From contig NZ_QHKY01000001.1 of NCBI RefSeq assembly GCF_003194605.1, positions 124,001 to 188,000 of the forward strand: a stretch of DNA of 64,000 bases, written 5' to 3'. Shown piece after piece: positions 25,598 to 36,921 of the stretch; positions within the stretch are counted from its first letter, which is position 1, and every line of letters begins with the position of its first letter. The stretch comes from Nocardioides gilvus. Its GTDB lineage: Bacteria; Actinomycetota; Actinomycetes; Propionibacteriales; Nocardioidaceae. The notes below the pieces were generated by a model that saw nothing but the letters and a program-made list of their open reading frames with translations, searched no databases and was not told the origin of the DNA. A program made the position numbers and the translations under genes.

Positions 25598-27046
25598 TCA
25601 GCCCTCGCCGCGGTAGGCCGCAGCCACGCCGTGGATCGCGTCGCCCATCCGGTGGACGCGCAGGGCGTTCGTCGAACCGGGGATGCCCGGGGGCGTACCG
25701 GCGGTGATGACGATGAACTCACCCTCCTGCACCCGCCCGGAGGACAGGAGCAGCTCATCGACCTGGCGCACCATCTCGTCGGTGCTGCCGACGTCAGGGG
25801 TCTGCAGGGTCTCGACCCCCCAGCTCAGTGAGAGCTCGGCACGCGTCGAGGCCAGCGGGCTGAAGGCCAGCAGCGGAATCGCACCGCGGTAGCGCGAGAG
25901 GCGCCGCGCCGAGTCACCGCTCTGGGTGAAGGTGACCATGAACTTGGCGCCCATCCGGGCCGCCACCTCGCCGGCGGCCTTGGAGATGATGCCGCCCTTC
26001 GTCCGCGGCTGCCAGTCGACGGCTGCCATCCGCGCGAGACCGTGGTCCTCGGTGTTCTCCACGATCCGGGCCATCGTGCGCACGGTGACGATCGGGTAGG
26101 CCCCGACGCTCGTCTCACCCGAGAGCATCACGGCGTCCGCACCGTCCAGCACCGCGTTGGCGACGTCCGAGGCCTCGGCCCGGGTGGGGGCCGGCGCGGT
26201 GATCATCGACTCGAGCATCTGGGTCGCGACGATCGCGGGCTTGGCGTGACGGCGGGCCAGCTCGATGAGTGTCTTCTGGTGCAGCGGGACCTCTTCGAGC
26301 GGACACTCCACGCCCAGGTCGCCACGGGCCACCATCAGGCCGTCGAAGGCGTCGATGATGGACTCACGGTTGTCGATGGCCTGGGGCTTCTCGATCTTGG
26401 CGATGATCGGGACGGAGATGCCCTCCTCCTCCATGATCGCGCGCACGTCGTCGGCGTCCTCGGCCTGGCGGACGAAACTCAGGGCGATGAAGTCGACGCC
26501 CTGGCGCAGCGCCCATCGCAGGTCCTCGGTGTCCTTCTCGGAGAGCGCCGGCACCGAGACCGCGACGCCGGGCAGGTTGATGCCCTTGTGGTTGGAGACC
26601 GTGCCCCCGACCACGACCCGCGTACGTACGTCCTGGCCGTCGACGGCCGTCGCCACGAGCCGCACCTTGCCGTCGTCGATCAACAGCGGGTCCCCGGGGG
26701 TGACGTCGCCGGGGAGCCCGGCGTACGTCGTCCCGCACACCACCGCGTCACCGAGCACGTCGCGCGTGGTGATGGTCCACTCCTGGCCCGCCGCGAGCAC
26801 GACGGGGCCGTCACGGAAGACGCCGAGGCGGATCTTCGGGCCCTGGAGGTCGGCGAAGATGCCGATCGCGCGACCGCTCTCGTCGCTGGCCTCCCGCACC
26901 ATCTGGTACATCCGCGCGTGGTCGGCGTGGGTGCCGTGACTCATGTTGAGCCGCGCGACGTTCATCCCCGCCTGGATCAGCTCTCTGATCCGCTCAGGGG
27001 TGTCGACAGCAGGGCCGAGGGTGCAGACAATCTTCGCTCTACGCAC
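25598..27046 (-). CDS. pyk: Pyruvate kinase
   Basis: 482 aa. Makes pyruvate and ATP from phosphoenolpyruvate and ADP. MNVARLNMSHG near the N-terminus, IIAKIEKPQA (catalytic Lys at about 214) and MVARGDLGVECPLEEVP (metal and substrate loop) are all intact; the small lid domain and C-terminal effector domain are complete. GTG start with a TAGGAT box 6 bases upstream. It converges on the tRNA gene and lies downstream of gltBD, separated by a hairpin. Confidence 0.97.
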   Translation of the reverse strand: MRRAKIVCTLGPAVDTPERIRELIQAGMNVARLNMSHGTHADHARMYQMVREASDESGRAIGIFADLQGPKIRLGVFRDGPVVLAAGQEWTITTRDVLGDAVVCGTTYAGLPGDVTPGDPLLIDDGKVRLVATAVDGQDVRTRVVVGGTVSNHKGINLPGVAVSVPALSEKDTEDLRWALRQGVDFIALSFVRQAEDADDVRAIMEEEGISVPIIAKIEKPQAIDNRESIIDAFDGLMVARGDLGVECPLEEVPLHQKTLIELARRHAKPAIVATQMLESMITAPAPTRAEASDVANAVLDGADAVMLSGETSVGAYPIVTVRTMARIVENTEDHGLARMAAVDWQPRTKGGIISKAAGEVAARMGAKFMVTFTQSGDSARRLSRYRGAIPLLAFSPLASTRAELSLSWGVETLQTPDVGSTDEMVRQVDELLLSSGRVQEGEFIVITAGTPPGIPGSTNALRVHRMGDAIHGVAAAYRGEG

Positions 27047-27052
27047 TCCTCG

Positions 27053-27058
27053 ATCCTA
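27053..27058 (-). promoter_or_regulatory. TAGGAT -10 box of pyk, leaderless start
   Basis: TANNNT hexamer on the minus strand, 6 bases before GTG 27046. GAGGA lies directly against the start codon, too close to act as a ribosome binding site. Confidence 0.55.
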
Positions 27059-27108
27059 GCGGTCAGCGCTGCGCACCCGTCGCTCCGCCATGCGCTGGGG
27101 ACATGCAA

Positions 27109-27144
27109 CACCGGCCGGGCCGCCACAGGGCGACCCGGCCGGTG
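27109..27144 (-). terminator. Terminator hairpin after gltD
   Basis: 11-bp stem CACCGGCCGGG/CCCGGCCGGTG (27109-27119 with 27134-27144), one mismatch, then a further 4-bp stem and 4-nt loop. It begins 18 bases past the gltD stop and isolates pyk from gltBD. Confidence 0.75.
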
Positions 27145-27161
27145 CCGGTGAGCTGGACCGT

Positions 27162-28622
27162 TCAGACCATCAACGGACGTGCCGTCGGAGGAATCGGCTT
27201 CGGCAACTCGGTCGACCCGGTGAGGAACTCATCCACGCAGGCCGCGGCAGCGCGTCCCTCGGCGATGGCCCACACGATCAAGGACTGACCACGACCGGCG
27301 TCGCCGGCGACGAAGACACCGGGGACCGACGACTGGTAGTCCTCGTCCCGCGCCACGTTGCCGCGGTCGTCCAGCTCCACCTCGAGCTGCTCGACGAGGC
27401 CAGCCCGCTCCGGGCCCACGAAGCCCATCGCCAGGAGGACCAGGTCGGCCGGGATCTCGCGCTCCGTGCCGGGGACCGGCTGGAACGACGCGTCGACCTC
27501 GACCAGACGCAGCGCCTTCACGTTGCCCTCGTCGTCCCCGACGAACTCGGTGGTGGAGATCGAGTACGCCCGCTCGCCACCCTCCTCGTGGGCCGAGGAG
27601 ACCCGGAAGAGCATCGGGTAGGTCGGCCACGGCTGACCGGCCGGGCGCACCTCGGTCGGCTGCGGCATGATCTCCAACTGCGTGATGCTCGCTGCACCGT
27701 GACGGGTCGAGGTGCCCAGGCAGTCCGCGCCGGTGTCACCGCCACCGATGATCACGACGTGCTTGCCGTCGGCCCGGATCTGGTCCGGAACCTCCTCGCC
27801 GAGCGCCTCGCGGTTGGCCTGCGGCAGGAACTCCATCGCCTGGTGGATCCCGTTGAGCGCACGCCCGGGCACCGACAGGTCGCGGGCGACCGTGGAACCC
27901 ATGGCCAGCACGACGGCGTCGTAGCGCTGGAGCAACCGCTGGCCGCTGAGGGAACCTGCTCCGACCTCGACGCCGGAGCGGAAGATGGTGCCCTCGCGGC
28001 GCATCTGGTCGAGCCGGCGATCGAGGTACTTCTTCTCCATCTTGAACTCCGGGATGCCGTAGCGCAACAACCCGCCCGGCTGGTCGGCGCGCTCGTAGAC
28101 CGCGACCGTGTGGCCGGCCCGGGTCAGCTGCTGGGCCGCAGCCAGTCCGGCGGGGCCGGACCCGATGACGGCGACCGTACGTCCCGACAACCACTCCGGC
28201 GCCTCGGGACGGACGTACCCGGACTCCCAGGCCCGGTCGATGATCGCGACCTCGACGTTCTTGATGGTGACCGGGTCCTGGTTGATCCCCAGGACACAGG
28301 CCGTCTCGCACGGGGCCGGGCACAGGCGACCGGTGAACTCCGGGAAGTTGTTGGTCTTGTGCAACCGGTCCATCGCGCCGTCCCAGTCGTCACGGAAGAC
28401 CAGGTCGTTCCACTCCGGGATGATGTTGCCCAACGGGCAGCCCTGGTGGCAGAACGGGATGCCGCAGTCCATGCACCGGCTGGCCTGGGTCTTGATGATC
28501 GGCAGCAGGGCGCGTCCCATGCTCCCGGGGTAGACCTCGTTCCAGTCCTGGACTCGTTCCCCGACCGGGCGGCGGCCTGCCACCTCACGTCCGTGCTTGA
28601 GGAATCCCTTCGGGTCAGCCAT
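27162..28622 (-). CDS. gltD: Glutamate synthase (NADPH) small subunit
   Basis: 486 aa. Passes electrons from NADPH through FAD and iron-sulfur clusters to the large subunit. Cys residues at 50, 53, 58, 62 and 101, 105, 109 make the two low-potential 4Fe-4S clusters; the FAD site is [12 protein letters not shown] at about 152-163 and a second GGGDTGADC motif binds NADPH. Eight bases of its start overlap the gltB stop, so the subunits are translated together. A UGA-free, full-length gene with normal size. Confidence 0.96.
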   Translation of the reverse strand: MADPKGFLKHGREVAGRRPVGERVQDWNEVYPGSMGRALLPIIKTQASRCMDCGIPFCHQGCPLGNIIPEWNDLVFRDDWDGAMDRLHKTNNFPEFTGRLCPAPCETACVLGINQDPVTIKNVEVAIIDRAWESGYVRPEAPEWLSGRTVAVIGSGPAGLAAAQQLTRAGHTVAVYERADQPGGLLRYGIPEFKMEKKYLDRRLDQMRREGTIFRSGVEVGAGSLSGQRLLQRYDAVVLAMGSTVARDLSVPGRALNGIHQAMEFLPQANREALGEEVPDQIRADGKHVVIIGGGDTGADCLGTSTRHGAASITQLEIMPQPTEVRPAGQPWPTYPMLFRVSSAHEEGGERAYSISTTEFVGDDEGNVKALRLVEVDASFQPVPGTEREIPADLVLLAMGFVGPERAGLVEQLEVELDDRGNVARDEDYQSSVPGVFVAGDAGRGQSLIVWAIAEGRAAAACVDEFLTGSTELPKPIPPTARPLMV

Positions 28623-31600
28623 GAAGCACCTCCATGATGCGAGCAGCAGCCTCGTCCTCGCTGAGACCCTCGGCGAGGGCCTCCGTGCGGGCTTCGAGCA
28701 CGCGACGGTAGTCACGAGGCATGACTTCGGTGAACCGGCCCACGGCGGCGGGCCAGTCGTGGAGCAACTCGTCGGCGACCGTGGAACCGGTCTCCTCGAG
28801 GTGCTCGCGGATGATCGACTCGAGCTCGGCGACCCGCTCCCCCTCGACGGGCGAGAGATCGACCATTTCTCGGTTGACGCGACCCTCGTCGAGGTCGAGC
28901 ACGAAGGCGTAGCCGCCCGACATGCCCGCCGCGAAGTTGCGGCCCGTCGGTCCCAGGACCACGACCCGACCACCGGTCATGTACTCGCAGCCGTGGTCGC
29001 CCAGTCCTTCGACGACCGCGGTGAGGCCGGAGTTGCGGACGCAGAACCGCTCGCCCACCTGGCCACGCAGGAAGATCTGCCCCGACGTCCCGCCGTAGCC
29101 GATCGTGTTGCCTGCGATCACCTGCTGGCTGGCGTCGAACGTGGCGGTGCGCGCAGGGCGGACGATGATCCGGCCACCCGAGAGCCCCTTGCCGACGTAG
29201 TCGTTGCCGTCGCCCTCCAGGCGCATCGTGATGCCCTTGGGGACGAAGGCGCCGAACGACTGACCGGCCGAACCGGTGAAGGTGATGTCGATGGTGCCGT
29301 CGGGCAGACCCGCCGCGCGGTACCGCTTCGTCACCTCGTGACCGAGCATGGTGCCGACGGTGCGGTTGACGTTGCAGACCTCGACCTGGGCACGGACCGG
29401 CTCACCGGACTCCAGCGCCGGGGCGCAGATCTCGATCAGCTTGTTGTCCAGAGCCTTGGCGAGACCGTGGTCCTGGGTCTGGGTGCACCGCAGGTCCTGG
29501 TCGGGGAACTGCGCAGGGTTCTCCACCTTGTGCAGGATCGGCGAGAGGTCGAGACCCTCGGCCTTCCAGTGGTCGACTGCCTCGACGGTGTCAAGCACCT
29601 CGACCTGTCCGACCGCCTCGTCGAGCGTACGGAACCCCAGCTCGGCCAGGATCTCGCGCACCTCCTCAGCGATGTAGGTGAAGAAGTTGACGATGAACTC
29701 GGGCTTGCCGCTGAACCGCTGACGCAGCACCGGGTTCTGGGTGGCGACACCCACCGGGCAGGTGTCCAGGTGGCACACCCGCATCATCACGCAACCGGAG
29801 ACGACCAGCGGAGCGGTGGCAAAGCCGTACTCCTCTGCGCCCAGGAGCGCTGCGATCACGACGTCGCGGCCCGTCTTGAGCTGGCCGTCGGCCTGTACGA
29901 CGATCCGGTCACGCAGTCCGTTGAGGAGCAGCGTCTGCTGCGTCTCGGCCAGGCCGAGCTCCCACGGACCGCCGGCGTGCTTGAGCGAGGTGAGCGGCGA
30001 GGCGCCGGTACCCCCGTCGTGGCCGGAGACCAGGACGACGTCGGCGTGTGCCTTGGAGACGCCGGCCGCGACCGTGCCGATGCCGATCTCGGAGACCAGC
30101 TTCACGTGGACCCGGGCAGCCGGGTTCGCGTTCTTCAGGTCGTGGATCAGCTGGGCGAGGTCCTCGATCGAGTAGATGTCGTGGTGGGGCGGCGGACTGA
30201 TCAGACCCACGCCGGGCGTGGAGTGCCGGGTCTTGGCCACCCACGGGTAGACCTTGTTGCCGGGCAGCTGGCCACCTTCACCGGGCTTGGCGCCCTGGGC
30301 CATCTTGATCTGGATGTCGTCGGCGTTGCTCAGGTATTCGCTCGTGACGCCGAAGCGACCCGAGGCGACCTGCTTGATCGACGAGCGGCGCTCGGGATCG
30401 TAGAGACGCTCGGCGTCCTCGCCGCCCTCACCGGTGTTGGACTTGGCGCCCAACCGGTTCATGGCGATCGCGAGGGTCTCGTGCGCCTCCTGGCTGATCG
30501 AGCCGTAGGACATCGCGCCGGTCGAGAACCGCTTGACGATCTCGCTGACCGGCTCGACCTCGTCGATCGAGATCGGGCTGCGTCCGGACTCGCCGGCGTC
30601 CTTGAACCGGAAGAGGCCGCGCAACGTCATCAGACGCTGCGACTGCTCGTCCACCCGGGAGGTGTACTGCTTGAAGATGTCGTAACGGCCCTCACGAGTG
30701 GCGTGCTGGAGACGGAAGACCGTCTCCGGGTCGAACAGGTGCGGCTCACCGTCACGACGCCACTGGTACTCGCCACCGCTGTTGAGCTCGCGGTCGGCCT
30801 TGACCACGCCACCGCGGGGGTACGCCTCCGCGTGGCGCAGCGCGACCTCCCGGGCGACGGTGTCGATGCCGATGCCGCCGAGCCGGGACGTGGTGCCGGT
30901 GAAGTACTTGTCGACCAGCTCGCTCGACAGTCCGATCGCCTCGAAGATCTGGGCCCCGGTGTAGGAGGCCACCGTGGAGACGCCCATCTTCGACATCACC
31001 TTGACGACGCCCTTGCCCAAGGCCTTGATCAGGTTCTTGACCGCGAGCTCCGGGTCGGCGTGGACGTAGTAGCCGTCGCGGGCTAGGTCCTCGACCGACT
31101 CCATCGCCAGGTACGGGTTGACCGCACTGGCGCCGTAACCCATGAGCAGGGCAACGTGGTGCACCTCGCGGACGTCGGCCGCCTCGACGACCAGTCCCAC
31201 CTGGGTACGCGTCTTCTCGCGCACCAGGTGGTGGTGGACGGCTGCGGTCAGCAGCAACGACGGGATCGGAGCGAGGTCGGCCGTCGAGTGACGGTCGGAG
31301 AGCACGATGATCCGGGCGCCGTCGTCGATCGCGGCGGACACGTCGCGGCAGATCTCCTCGATCTGGGCGGCGAGAGCCTTGCCGCCACCGGCAACCTCGA
31401 AGAGACCGCGAGCGACGTGGGTCACGAACTCGGGGCGCTCTGAGTCCTGGTGCAGGTAGCGCAGCTTGGCGAGGTCGTCGTTGGAGAGGACCGGGAACGG
31501 GATGACCACCTGGCGGCAGGAGTCCGCAGAAGGCTCCAGCAGGTTGGACTCCGGCCCGACCGTGCCCCACAGCGACGTGACGAGCTCTTCGCGGATGGCG

Positions 31601-33156
31601 TCCAGCGGCGGGTTCGTCACCTGGGCGAACAACTGCTGGAAGTAGTCGAAGATCAGGCGGGGCTTCTGGCTCAGGGCTGCGATGGGGGTGTCGGTGCCCA
31701 TCGAGCCGAGCGCCTCACCACCGGTGTTGGCCATCGGAGCCAGGATGACGCGCAACTCCTCCTCGGTGTAGCCGAAGACCTGCTGACGCCGCGCGACGGA
31801 GGCGTGCGTGTGCACCACGTGCTCGCGGTCGGGCACGTCGTTGAGGTTGATGAGGCTCTCGGAGAGCCAGCTCTCGTACGGGTGCTCGGCGGCCAGGGTC
31901 TCCTTGACCTCGGCGTCCTCGACGATGCGGTGCTCCTCGGTGTCGACCAGGAACATCCGGCCGGGCTTGAGCCGGCCCTTGCGGACGATGGTCGCGGGGT
32001 CGATGTCGAGCACGCCGACCTCGGAGGAGAGGACGACGAGGCCGTCCTCGGTGACCCAGTACCGGGAGGGACGCAGGCCGTTGCGGTCCAGGACCGCCCC
32101 CACCTGGGCGCCGTCGGTGAAGACGACACAGGCCGGACCGTCCCACGGCTCCATCATCGTCGAGTGGAACTCGTAGAAGGCCCGCAGCTGCGGGTCCATC
32201 AGGTCGTTGTTCTCCCACGCCTCGGGGATCATCATCAGGACCGAGTGCGGAAGCGAGCGGCCGCCGAGGTGCAGCAGCTCGAGGACCTCGTCGAACGACG
32301 CGGAGTCCGATGCGCCCGTGGTGCAGATGGGGAAGAGTCGCTCCAGGTCACCGCCGAACTTCTCGGAGGCCAGGAGCGCCTCGCGCGCCCGCATCCAGTT
32401 GCGGTTGCCCATCACGGTGTTGATCTCGCCGTTGTGCGCGATGAACCTGAACGGATGGGCCAGGGGCCAGCTCGGGAAGGTGTTGGTGGAGAAGCGCGAG
32501 TGGACCACCGCGACCGCGGAGGCGACGCGCTCGTCACACAGGTCCGGGAAGACCTGGTCGAGCTGCTCGGTGGTGAGCATCCCCTTGTAGGCCAGGGTGC
32601 GCGAGGAGAGCGAGGGGAAGTACACCTCGGTCAGACGCTCGGCACGCTTGCGCAGGCAGAACGCCTGGCGCTCCAGGTCCATGCCGGTCACAGCCGCCCC
32701 GGGGGCGGAGACGAAGAGTTGGACGAAGGTCGGCATCACCGAGCGGGCGGTCGCGCCCAACGACTCGGGAACAACTGGGACCTCGCGCCACCCGAGGACC
32801 TCGAGGCCCTCCTCGGCAGCAATCTTCTCGACCGCGGCCCGGGTGTCAGCCACTGCGGAGACGTCCCCGGGGATGAAGGCCGTGCCGACGGCGTACGCGC
32901 CGGGGGCCGGGAGGTCGAAGTCGACGACCGCTCGGAGGAACCCGTCAGGTACCTGCAGGAGGATGCCGGCGCCGTCACCCGAGTTGGGTTCAGCACCTGC
33001 CGCCCCGCGGTGCTCCATGTTGCGCAGGGCCTGGAGGCCCTTGGCAACGATGTCATGGCTCGGAACGCCGGTCAGGGTCGCTACGAAGGCCACACCACAA
33101 GCGTCGTGCTCGTGGCAGGCGTCGTAGAGCCCTTGTTGCGGCGGGAATGCGTGCAT
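28615..33156 (-). CDS. gltB: Glutamate synthase (NADPH) large subunit
   Basis: About 1513 aa. Converts glutamine and 2-oxoglutarate to two glutamates. The N-terminal glutaminase domain begins after a short propeptide, with Cys20 of HDACGVAF as nucleophile once processed. The FMN-binding synthase domain holds [10 protein letters not shown] and the Cys-rich [14 protein letters not shown], and the GXGXG beta-helix ends the protein. Start at ATG 33156 because GGGAGAA is well spaced for it and too close for the ATG two codons earlier. The 184-base gap to lgt holds its control region; TACAGT at 33260-33255 is a possible -10 box, without a clear -35 or GlnR site. Confidence 0.96.
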   Translation of the reverse strand: MHAFPPQQGLYDACHEHDACGVAFVATLTGVPSHDIVAKGLQALRNMEHRGAAGAEPNSGDGAGILLQVPDGFLRAVVDFDLPAPGAYAVGTAFIPGDVSAVADTRAAVEKIAAEEGLEVLGWREVPVVPESLGATARSVMPTFVQLFVSAPGAAVTGMDLERQAFCLRKRAERLTEVYFPSLSSRTLAYKGMLTTEQLDQVFPDLCDERVASAVAVVHSRFSTNTFPSWPLAHPFRFIAHNGEINTVMGNRNWMRAREALLASEKFGGDLERLFPICTTGASDSASFDEVLELLHLGGRSLPHSVLMMIPEAWENNDLMDPQLRAFYEFHSTMMEPWDGPACVVFTDGAQVGAVLDRNGLRPSRYWVTEDGLVVLSSEVGVLDIDPATIVRKGRLKPGRMFLVDTEEHRIVEDAEVKETLAAEHPYESWLSESLINLNDVPDREHVVHTHASVARRQQVFGYTEEELRVILAPMANTGGEALGSMGTDTPIAALSQKPRLIFDYFQQLFAQVTNPPLDAIREELVTSLWGTVGPESNLLEPSADSCRQVVIPFPVLSNDDLAKLRYLHQDSERPEFVTHVARGLFEVAGGGKALAAQIEEICRDVSAAIDDGARIIVLSDRHSTADLAPIPSLLLTAAVHHHLVREKTRTQVGLVVEAADVREVHHVALLMGYGASAVNPYLAMESVEDLARDGYYVHADPELAVKNLIKALGKGVVKVMSKMGVSTVASYTGAQIFEAIGLSSELVDKYFTGTTSRLGGIGIDTVAREVALRHAEAYPRGGVVKADRELNSGGEYQWRRDGEPHLFDPETVFRLQHATREGRYDIFKQYTSRVDEQSQRLMTLRGLFRFKDAGESGRSPISIDEVEPVSEIVKRFSTGAMSYGSISQEAHETLAIAMNRLGAKSNTGEGGEDAERLYDPERRSSIKQVASGRFGVTSEYLSNADDIQIKMAQGAKPGEGGQLPGNKVYPWVAKTRHSTPGVGLISPPPHHDIYSIEDLAQLIHDLKNANPAARVHVKLVSEIGIGTVAAGVSKAHADVVLVSGHDGGTGASPLTSLKHAGGPWELGLAETQQTLLLNGLRDRIVVQADGQLKTGRDVVIAALLGAEEYGFATAPLVVSGCVMMRVCHLDTCPVGVATQNPVLRQRFSGKPEFIVNFFTYIAEEVREILAELGFRTLDEAVGQVEVLDTVEAVDHWKAEGLDLSPILHKVENPAQFPDQDLRCTQTQDHGLAKALDNKLIEICAPALESGEPVRAQVEVCNVNRTVGTMLGHEVTKRYRAAGLPDGTIDITFTGSAGQSFGAFVPKGITMRLEGDGNDYVGKGLSGGRIIVRPARTATFDASQQVIAGNTIGYGGTSGQIFLRGQVGERFCVRNSGLTAVVEGLGDHGCEYMTGGRVVVLGPTGRNFAAGMSGGYAFVLDLDEGRVNREMVDLSPVEGERVAELESIIREHLEETGSTVADELLHDWPAAVGRFTEVMPRDYRRVLEARTEALAEGLSEDEAAARIMEVLHG

Positions 33157-33340
33157 GGGCATTTCTCCCGTCGTCCTGGGATCAACGTCGACTCGTGTGG
33201 AGTGAGGATTGATCAAGTAATGAGGCACGGGACGACGTTGGCCCGGGGCGGAAAACTGTAACACTCCTGAGGGCTCAAGCCACACCCGAAGGTCAGCGCG
33301 AGGACCGGACCGGGTCCAGGGCATCGGGCAAGCGCATGAA

Positions 33341-34216
33341 TCAGCCCACCGCTGTGGCGTCCTCGCCGGGTTGCCGCGACGTCACGACGCTCTCGCGACC
33401 CGGGCGGCGGCGGACCTGGATGACGAAGAAGACCAGCGCCGCCACGAACAGCACGATCGAGGTCCAGGAGTTGAGGCGCAGCCCGAGGACGTCGTCGTAC
33501 TGCACGGTGTCGATGCGCAGGTCCTCGATCCACCCACGGCCCAACGTGTAGAACATCACGTAGAGCGCCACCACGCGACCGTGGCCCAGCTGCCAGCGGC
33601 GGTCGGCCCACAGCAGGAACACGCAGCCGATGACGGCCCACAGGGATTCATAGAGGAAGGTCGGGTGGAAGGCCACATCGGCACCGATGTACTCGAACGG
33701 ACGGTGCGCGTCGTCGATCTCCAGACCCCACGGCAGGTCGGTGGGGGCACCGTACAACTCCTGGTTGAACCAGTTGCCCCAACGACCGATCCCCTGGGCC
33801 AGCAGCACCCCGGGCGCGAGCGCGTCCAGCATCGGCAACACCTTGATCTTCTTGATGCGCGCCCCGATCACGATCCCGAGGGCGCCCAGGGCGATCGCAC
33901 CCCAGATGCCGAGGCCGCCGCGCCAGACGTACAACGCCTCGATGGGGTTGGCGCCCTCGCCGAAGTAGAGCTGGTGGTCGGTGATCACGTGGTAGAGCCG
34001 ACCGCCCACGAGGCCGAACGGGACCGCGAAGATCGCCAGGTCCTGGACGTCGCCGGCGGCCCCGCCGCGGGCCACCCAGCGCTTCTCCCCCATCCAGATG
34101 GCGACCACGACGCCGGCGATGATGCACAACGCGTACGCGCGCAGCGGGAAGGGGCCGATCTCCCAGACGCCCTGGGACGGGCTGGGAATCGTGAGCGCGA
34201 GGACCTGGCTGAGCAT
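33341..34216 (-). CDS. lgt: Prolipoprotein diacylglyceryl transferase
   Basis: 291 aa, seven membrane helices. Attaches diacylglycerol from phosphatidylglycerol to the lipobox Cys of prelipoproteins. The signature [13 protein letters not shown] (about residues 137-149) and HPTFLYES are present, as is the Arg of the GGLGIWGA region. AGGAG lies 9 bases before the ATG. It follows the SCO1-like lipoprotein gene by 34 bases, which is itself a likely substrate. The trp-lgt order is standard in actinobacteria. Confidence 0.95.
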   Translation of the reverse strand: MLSQVLALTIPSPSQGVWEIGPFPLRAYALCIIAGVVVAIWMGEKRWVARGGAAGDVQDLAIFAVPFGLVGGRLYHVITDHQLYFGEGANPIEALYVWRGGLGIWGAIALGALGIVIGARIKKIKVLPMLDALAPGVLLAQGIGRWGNWFNQELYGAPTDLPWGLEIDDAHRPFEYIGADVAFHPTFLYESLWAVIGCVFLLWADRRWQLGHGRVVALYVMFYTLGRGWIEDLRIDTVQYDDVLGLRLNSWTSIVLFVAALVFFVIQVRRRPGRESVVTSRQPGEDATAVG

Positions 34217-34250
34217 GGTGGCAGTCTCCTGGTCGGACGGGTCGGGTCGA

Positions 34251-34874
34251 TCAGCGGGTGAGCAGTGCCTCGATGTCCTCGGACATCTCGGAGGCGGAGA
34301 CGTCCTTCGTCCAGACGATGGTGCCCTCTCCCCCGGCGTCCAGACCCACGACGTGGTCACTGTGGACGACCTCGTACCCACCGCTGGGCAACTTCTCGCC
34401 CTCGTCGACCATGACCTTCATCGAGCGCCCGACCTCGACGACGTCGTCGAGGTCGCCGGTGAGCCCCGTGAAGGACGGGTCGTAGCGGTCGAGGTAGCCG
34501 CGCAGGGTCTTCGTGTCGTCCCGGGCGGGGTCGGTTGTCACGAAGACCATGCCGACGCGCTCCCGCAGGTCGTCGTCCAGTCGGGTGATGGCCGAGGTGA
34601 TGCTCGACATCACGATGCCGCAGATGTCGGGACACCGGGTGTAACCGAAGAAGACCAGGGTCAGGTCCTTCTCGACGTCACCGAGGGCGACGTCCTGACC
34701 CGTGGTGTCGGTCAGCTCGATGGGTGACGCCACGTACTTCTGGTCGAGCTCAGCGCCGTGCATCTTCTCGTCGGCCGCGGGCTCGCTGGCACTGCACGCA
34801 CTGAGCAGGATCGCCACGACGGCGAGGAGCGCCGCAAGCAGTCGCCGCCCGGAACGCCGCGAAATCCCGCTCAT
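34251..34874 (-). CDS. SCO1/SenC-family copper chaperone, lipoprotein
   Basis: 207 aa. Signal peptide with lipobox LLSAC, Cys27 to be lipidated; then a thioredoxin-like SCO domain with CPDIC (Cys81, Cys85) and HSDH (His171/174), the copper ligands. Members help build the CuA centre of cytochrome oxidase or act as thiol reductases. Its ATG overlaps the trpA stop (ATGA), so it is translated with the tryptophan genes although no oxidase gene is nearby; in some relatives a DsbA-like thioredoxin occupies this place. Coupling to lgt makes functional sense, since Lgt matures it. Confidence 0.9.
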   Translation of the reverse strand: MSGISRRSGRRLLAALLAVVAILLSACSASEPAADEKMHGAELDQKYVASPIELTDTTGQDVALGDVEKDLTLVFFGYTRCPDICGIVMSSITSAITRLDDDLRERVGMVFVTTDPARDDTKTLRGYLDRYDPSFTGLTGDLDDVVEVGRSMKVMVDEGEKLPSGGYEVVHSDHVVGLDAGGEGTIVWTKDVSASEMSEDIEALLTR

Positions 34875-35674
34875 CGACGTACGCCCCGGGCCAGGTCCTC
34901 CGTGAGCGCGCCCAGCGCCCGGAGCCCGGCAGCGCGGTCGGCAGAGTGCTCCTGCAGGACGCGGACGAAGGCGGAGCCCACGATGACGCCGTCGGCGAAC
35001 TGCGCGATCTCACGGGCCTGTGCCCCGTTGCTGACTCCGAGCCCCACCCCGACCGGCAGGTCGGTGGTGGCCTTCGTCCTGGCCACCAACGGGCCCGCGA
35101 GGTCACTGGTCGTGGAGCGGGTACCGGTGACACCCATGACCGCGGTGGCGTAGACGAAACCGCGGCAGTTGGCCGTGGTCATCGCGATGCGCTCGTCGGT
35201 CGAACTGGGCGCGACCAGGAAGATCTTGTCCAGGTCACGGTCGTCCGCGGCGGCGATCCACTCCGCACCGCTGTCGGGGGTGATGTCGGGAGTGATCAGG
35301 CCAGCGCCCCCGGCGGAGGCCAGGTCGGTGGCGAACCGCTCGACGCCATAGCGCTCGACGGGGTTCCAGTAGGTCATCACCACGGTGGGCGTGCCGGTGG
35401 CCGCCACTGCCTCGACGACCCGGAGCACGTCGGTCGTACGGGTCTTCTGCTCCAACGCCTGCTGGGCAGCCGCCTGGATGGTGGGGCCGTCCATCACCGG
35501 GTCGCTGTAGGGCAGCCCGATCTCGATGACGTCGCAACCGGCCGAGACCATGGTGCGCATCGCGTCGATCGAGCCCTGCACGTCGGGGAAGCCCGCCGGC
35601 AGGTAGCCGACCAGGGCGGCGCGGTCCTCAGACCGTGCCGTGGCAAAAGCGTGGGCGGTGGAGTTGACGCTCAC
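34871..35674 (-). CDS. trpA: Tryptophan synthase alpha subunit
   Basis: 267 aa TIM barrel that splits indole-3-glycerol phosphate to indole and glyceraldehyde 3-phosphate. Catalytic Glu51 and Asp62 lie in [17 protein letters not shown]; the phosphate-binding GVTGTRS and [10 protein letters not shown] loops are intact. GTG 35674 overlaps the trpB stop by 4 bases (GTGA), and its own stop overlaps the SCO1 start. Confidence 0.96.
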   Translation of the reverse strand: MSVNSTAHAFATARSEDRAALVGYLPAGFPDVQGSIDAMRTMVSAGCDVIEIGLPYSDPVMDGPTIQAAAQQALEQKTRTTDVLRVVEAVAATGTPTVVMTYWNPVERYGVERFATDLASAGGAGLITPDITPDSGAEWIAAADDRDLDKIFLVAPSSTDERIAMTTANCRGFVYATAVMGVTGTRSTTSDLAGPLVARTKATTDLPVGVGLGVSNGAQAREIAQFADGVIVGSAFVRVLQEHSADRAAGLRALGALTEDLARGVRR

Positions 35675-36921
35675 CGGGGGTCTCCCGTCTCGTCGTCCGA
35701 GCGGCCCAGACCGAACCACTCGATGGCCGTCCCCATGTCCTTGTCCCCGCGACCGGAGAGGTTGACGATCACGGTCGCCTCAGGACCGTGCTGGGCCACC
35801 AGGTCAGGGATCAGCTTGAGGGTGCCGGCGAGCGCGTGGGCGCTCTCGATCGCCGGGATGATGCCCTCGGTCCGGGCCAGCAGCGCCATCGCGTCCATGG
35901 CCTCCGCGTCGGTGACGGGGAGGTAGCGCGCGCGTCCGACCTGCGCGAGGTGGGAGTGCTGGGGCCCGACACCGGGGTAGTCCAGACCGGCCGAGATCGA
36001 GTGGGACTCCACGGTCTGACCGTCCTGGTCCTGGAGGACGAAGGTCCGCGCGCCGTGCAGCACGCCGCTCTCGCCGGCGAAGATGGTCGCCGCGTGACGC
36101 CCGGTCTCCACGCCGTCACCACCAGGCTCGAAGCCGTAGATGGCCACGTCCTCGTCCTCGAGGAAGGCGGTGAAGAGGCCGATCGCGTTGGAGCCGCCCC
36201 CGACGCAGGCGGTGACCGCATCGGGCAGGCGTCCGAACTGCTCCAGGCACTGCTCGCGGGCCTCGTCGCCGATCCCGCGACAGAAGTCTCGGACCATGCT
36301 GGGGAAGGGGTGTGGGCCTGCTGCGGTGCCGAAGAGGTACGCGGTGTGGTCGACGCTGGCCACCCACTCGCGCAGCGCCTCGTTGATGGCGTCCTTCAGC
36401 GTCGCACTGCCGGATTCGACGGCGATGACCTCGGCGCCCAACATCTGCATGCGGGCCACGTTGAGCGCCTGGCGGCGGGTGTCTACCGCCCCCATGTAGA
36501 CGGTGCAGTCGAGACCGAAGTAGGCAGCAGCGGTCGCGCTGGCGACCCCGTGCTGCCCAGCACCGGTCTCGGCGATGACCCGGGTCTTGCCCATCCGCTT
36601 GGTCAGGAGTGCCTGCCCCAGGACGTTGCGGATCTTGTGGGCACCCGTGTGGTTGAGGTCCTCTCGCTTGAGCAGGATGCGTGCGCCGTGCTGCGCCGAC
36701 AACCGTTCCGCGTGGTAGAGCTTGCTCGGCGCACCGGCGTAGTCGGCCAGGATGTCGTCGAAGGACTTGACGAAGGCCTCGTCGGCCATGGCGTCACGCC
36801 AGGCGACGTCGAGCTCGTCGAGCGCCGCGATCAGTGCCTCCGGCATGAATCGTCCGCCGAAGTTCCCGAAGAAGCCTCGCTCGTCGGCGCCGAAACGGCT
36901 CTCGTCACCCATCCCGCTCAT
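35671..36921 (-). CDS. trpB: Tryptophan synthase beta subunit
   Basis: 416 aa PLP enzyme that joins indole and serine. Lys96 in [10 protein letters not shown] is the Schiff-base lysine; the phosphate loop GGGSNAIG, Glu of ETGAGQHG and the C-terminal SGRGDKD are present. It is a TrpB1-type enzyme of normal length that pairs with TrpA. Start overlaps the trpC stop (ATGA), its stop overlaps the trpA start. Confidence 0.97.
   Translation of the reverse strand: MSGMGDESRFGADERGFFGNFGGRFMPEALIAALDELDVAWRDAMADEAFVKSFDDILADYAGAPSKLYHAERLSAQHGARILLKREDLNHTGAHKIRNVLGQALLTKRMGKTRVIAETGAGQHGVASATAAAYFGLDCTVYMGAVDTRRQALNVARMQMLGAEVIAVESGSATLKDAINEALREWVASVDHTAYLFGTAAGPHPFPSMVRDFCRGIGDEAREQCLEQFGRLPDAVTACVGGGSNAIGLFTAFLEDEDVAIYGFEPGGDGVETGRHAATIFAGESGVLHGARTFVLQDQDGQTVESHSISAGLDYPGVGPQHSHLAQVGRARYLPVTDAEAMDAMALLARTEGIIPAIESAHALAGTLKLIPDLVAQHGPEATVIVNLSGRGDKDMGTAIEWFGLGRSDDETGDPR

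Noticed and set aside
25485..25600. tRNA gene as attachment site of an integrated element
   Set aside because: No integrase, no repeated tRNA 3' end and no foreign gene block next to it; both flanks are conserved housekeeping genes.
28597..31086. Long plus-strand frame opposite gltB (about 830 codons)
   Set aside because: Antisense shadow with the same His/Val/Asp/Arg bias; gltB is well supported on the minus strand.
33157..33340. GlnR or other nitrogen-regulator box upstream of gltB
   Set aside because: GAAAAC and GTAAC-like fragments occur but not with the required spacing of half-sites, so only a tentative -10 box is mentioned.
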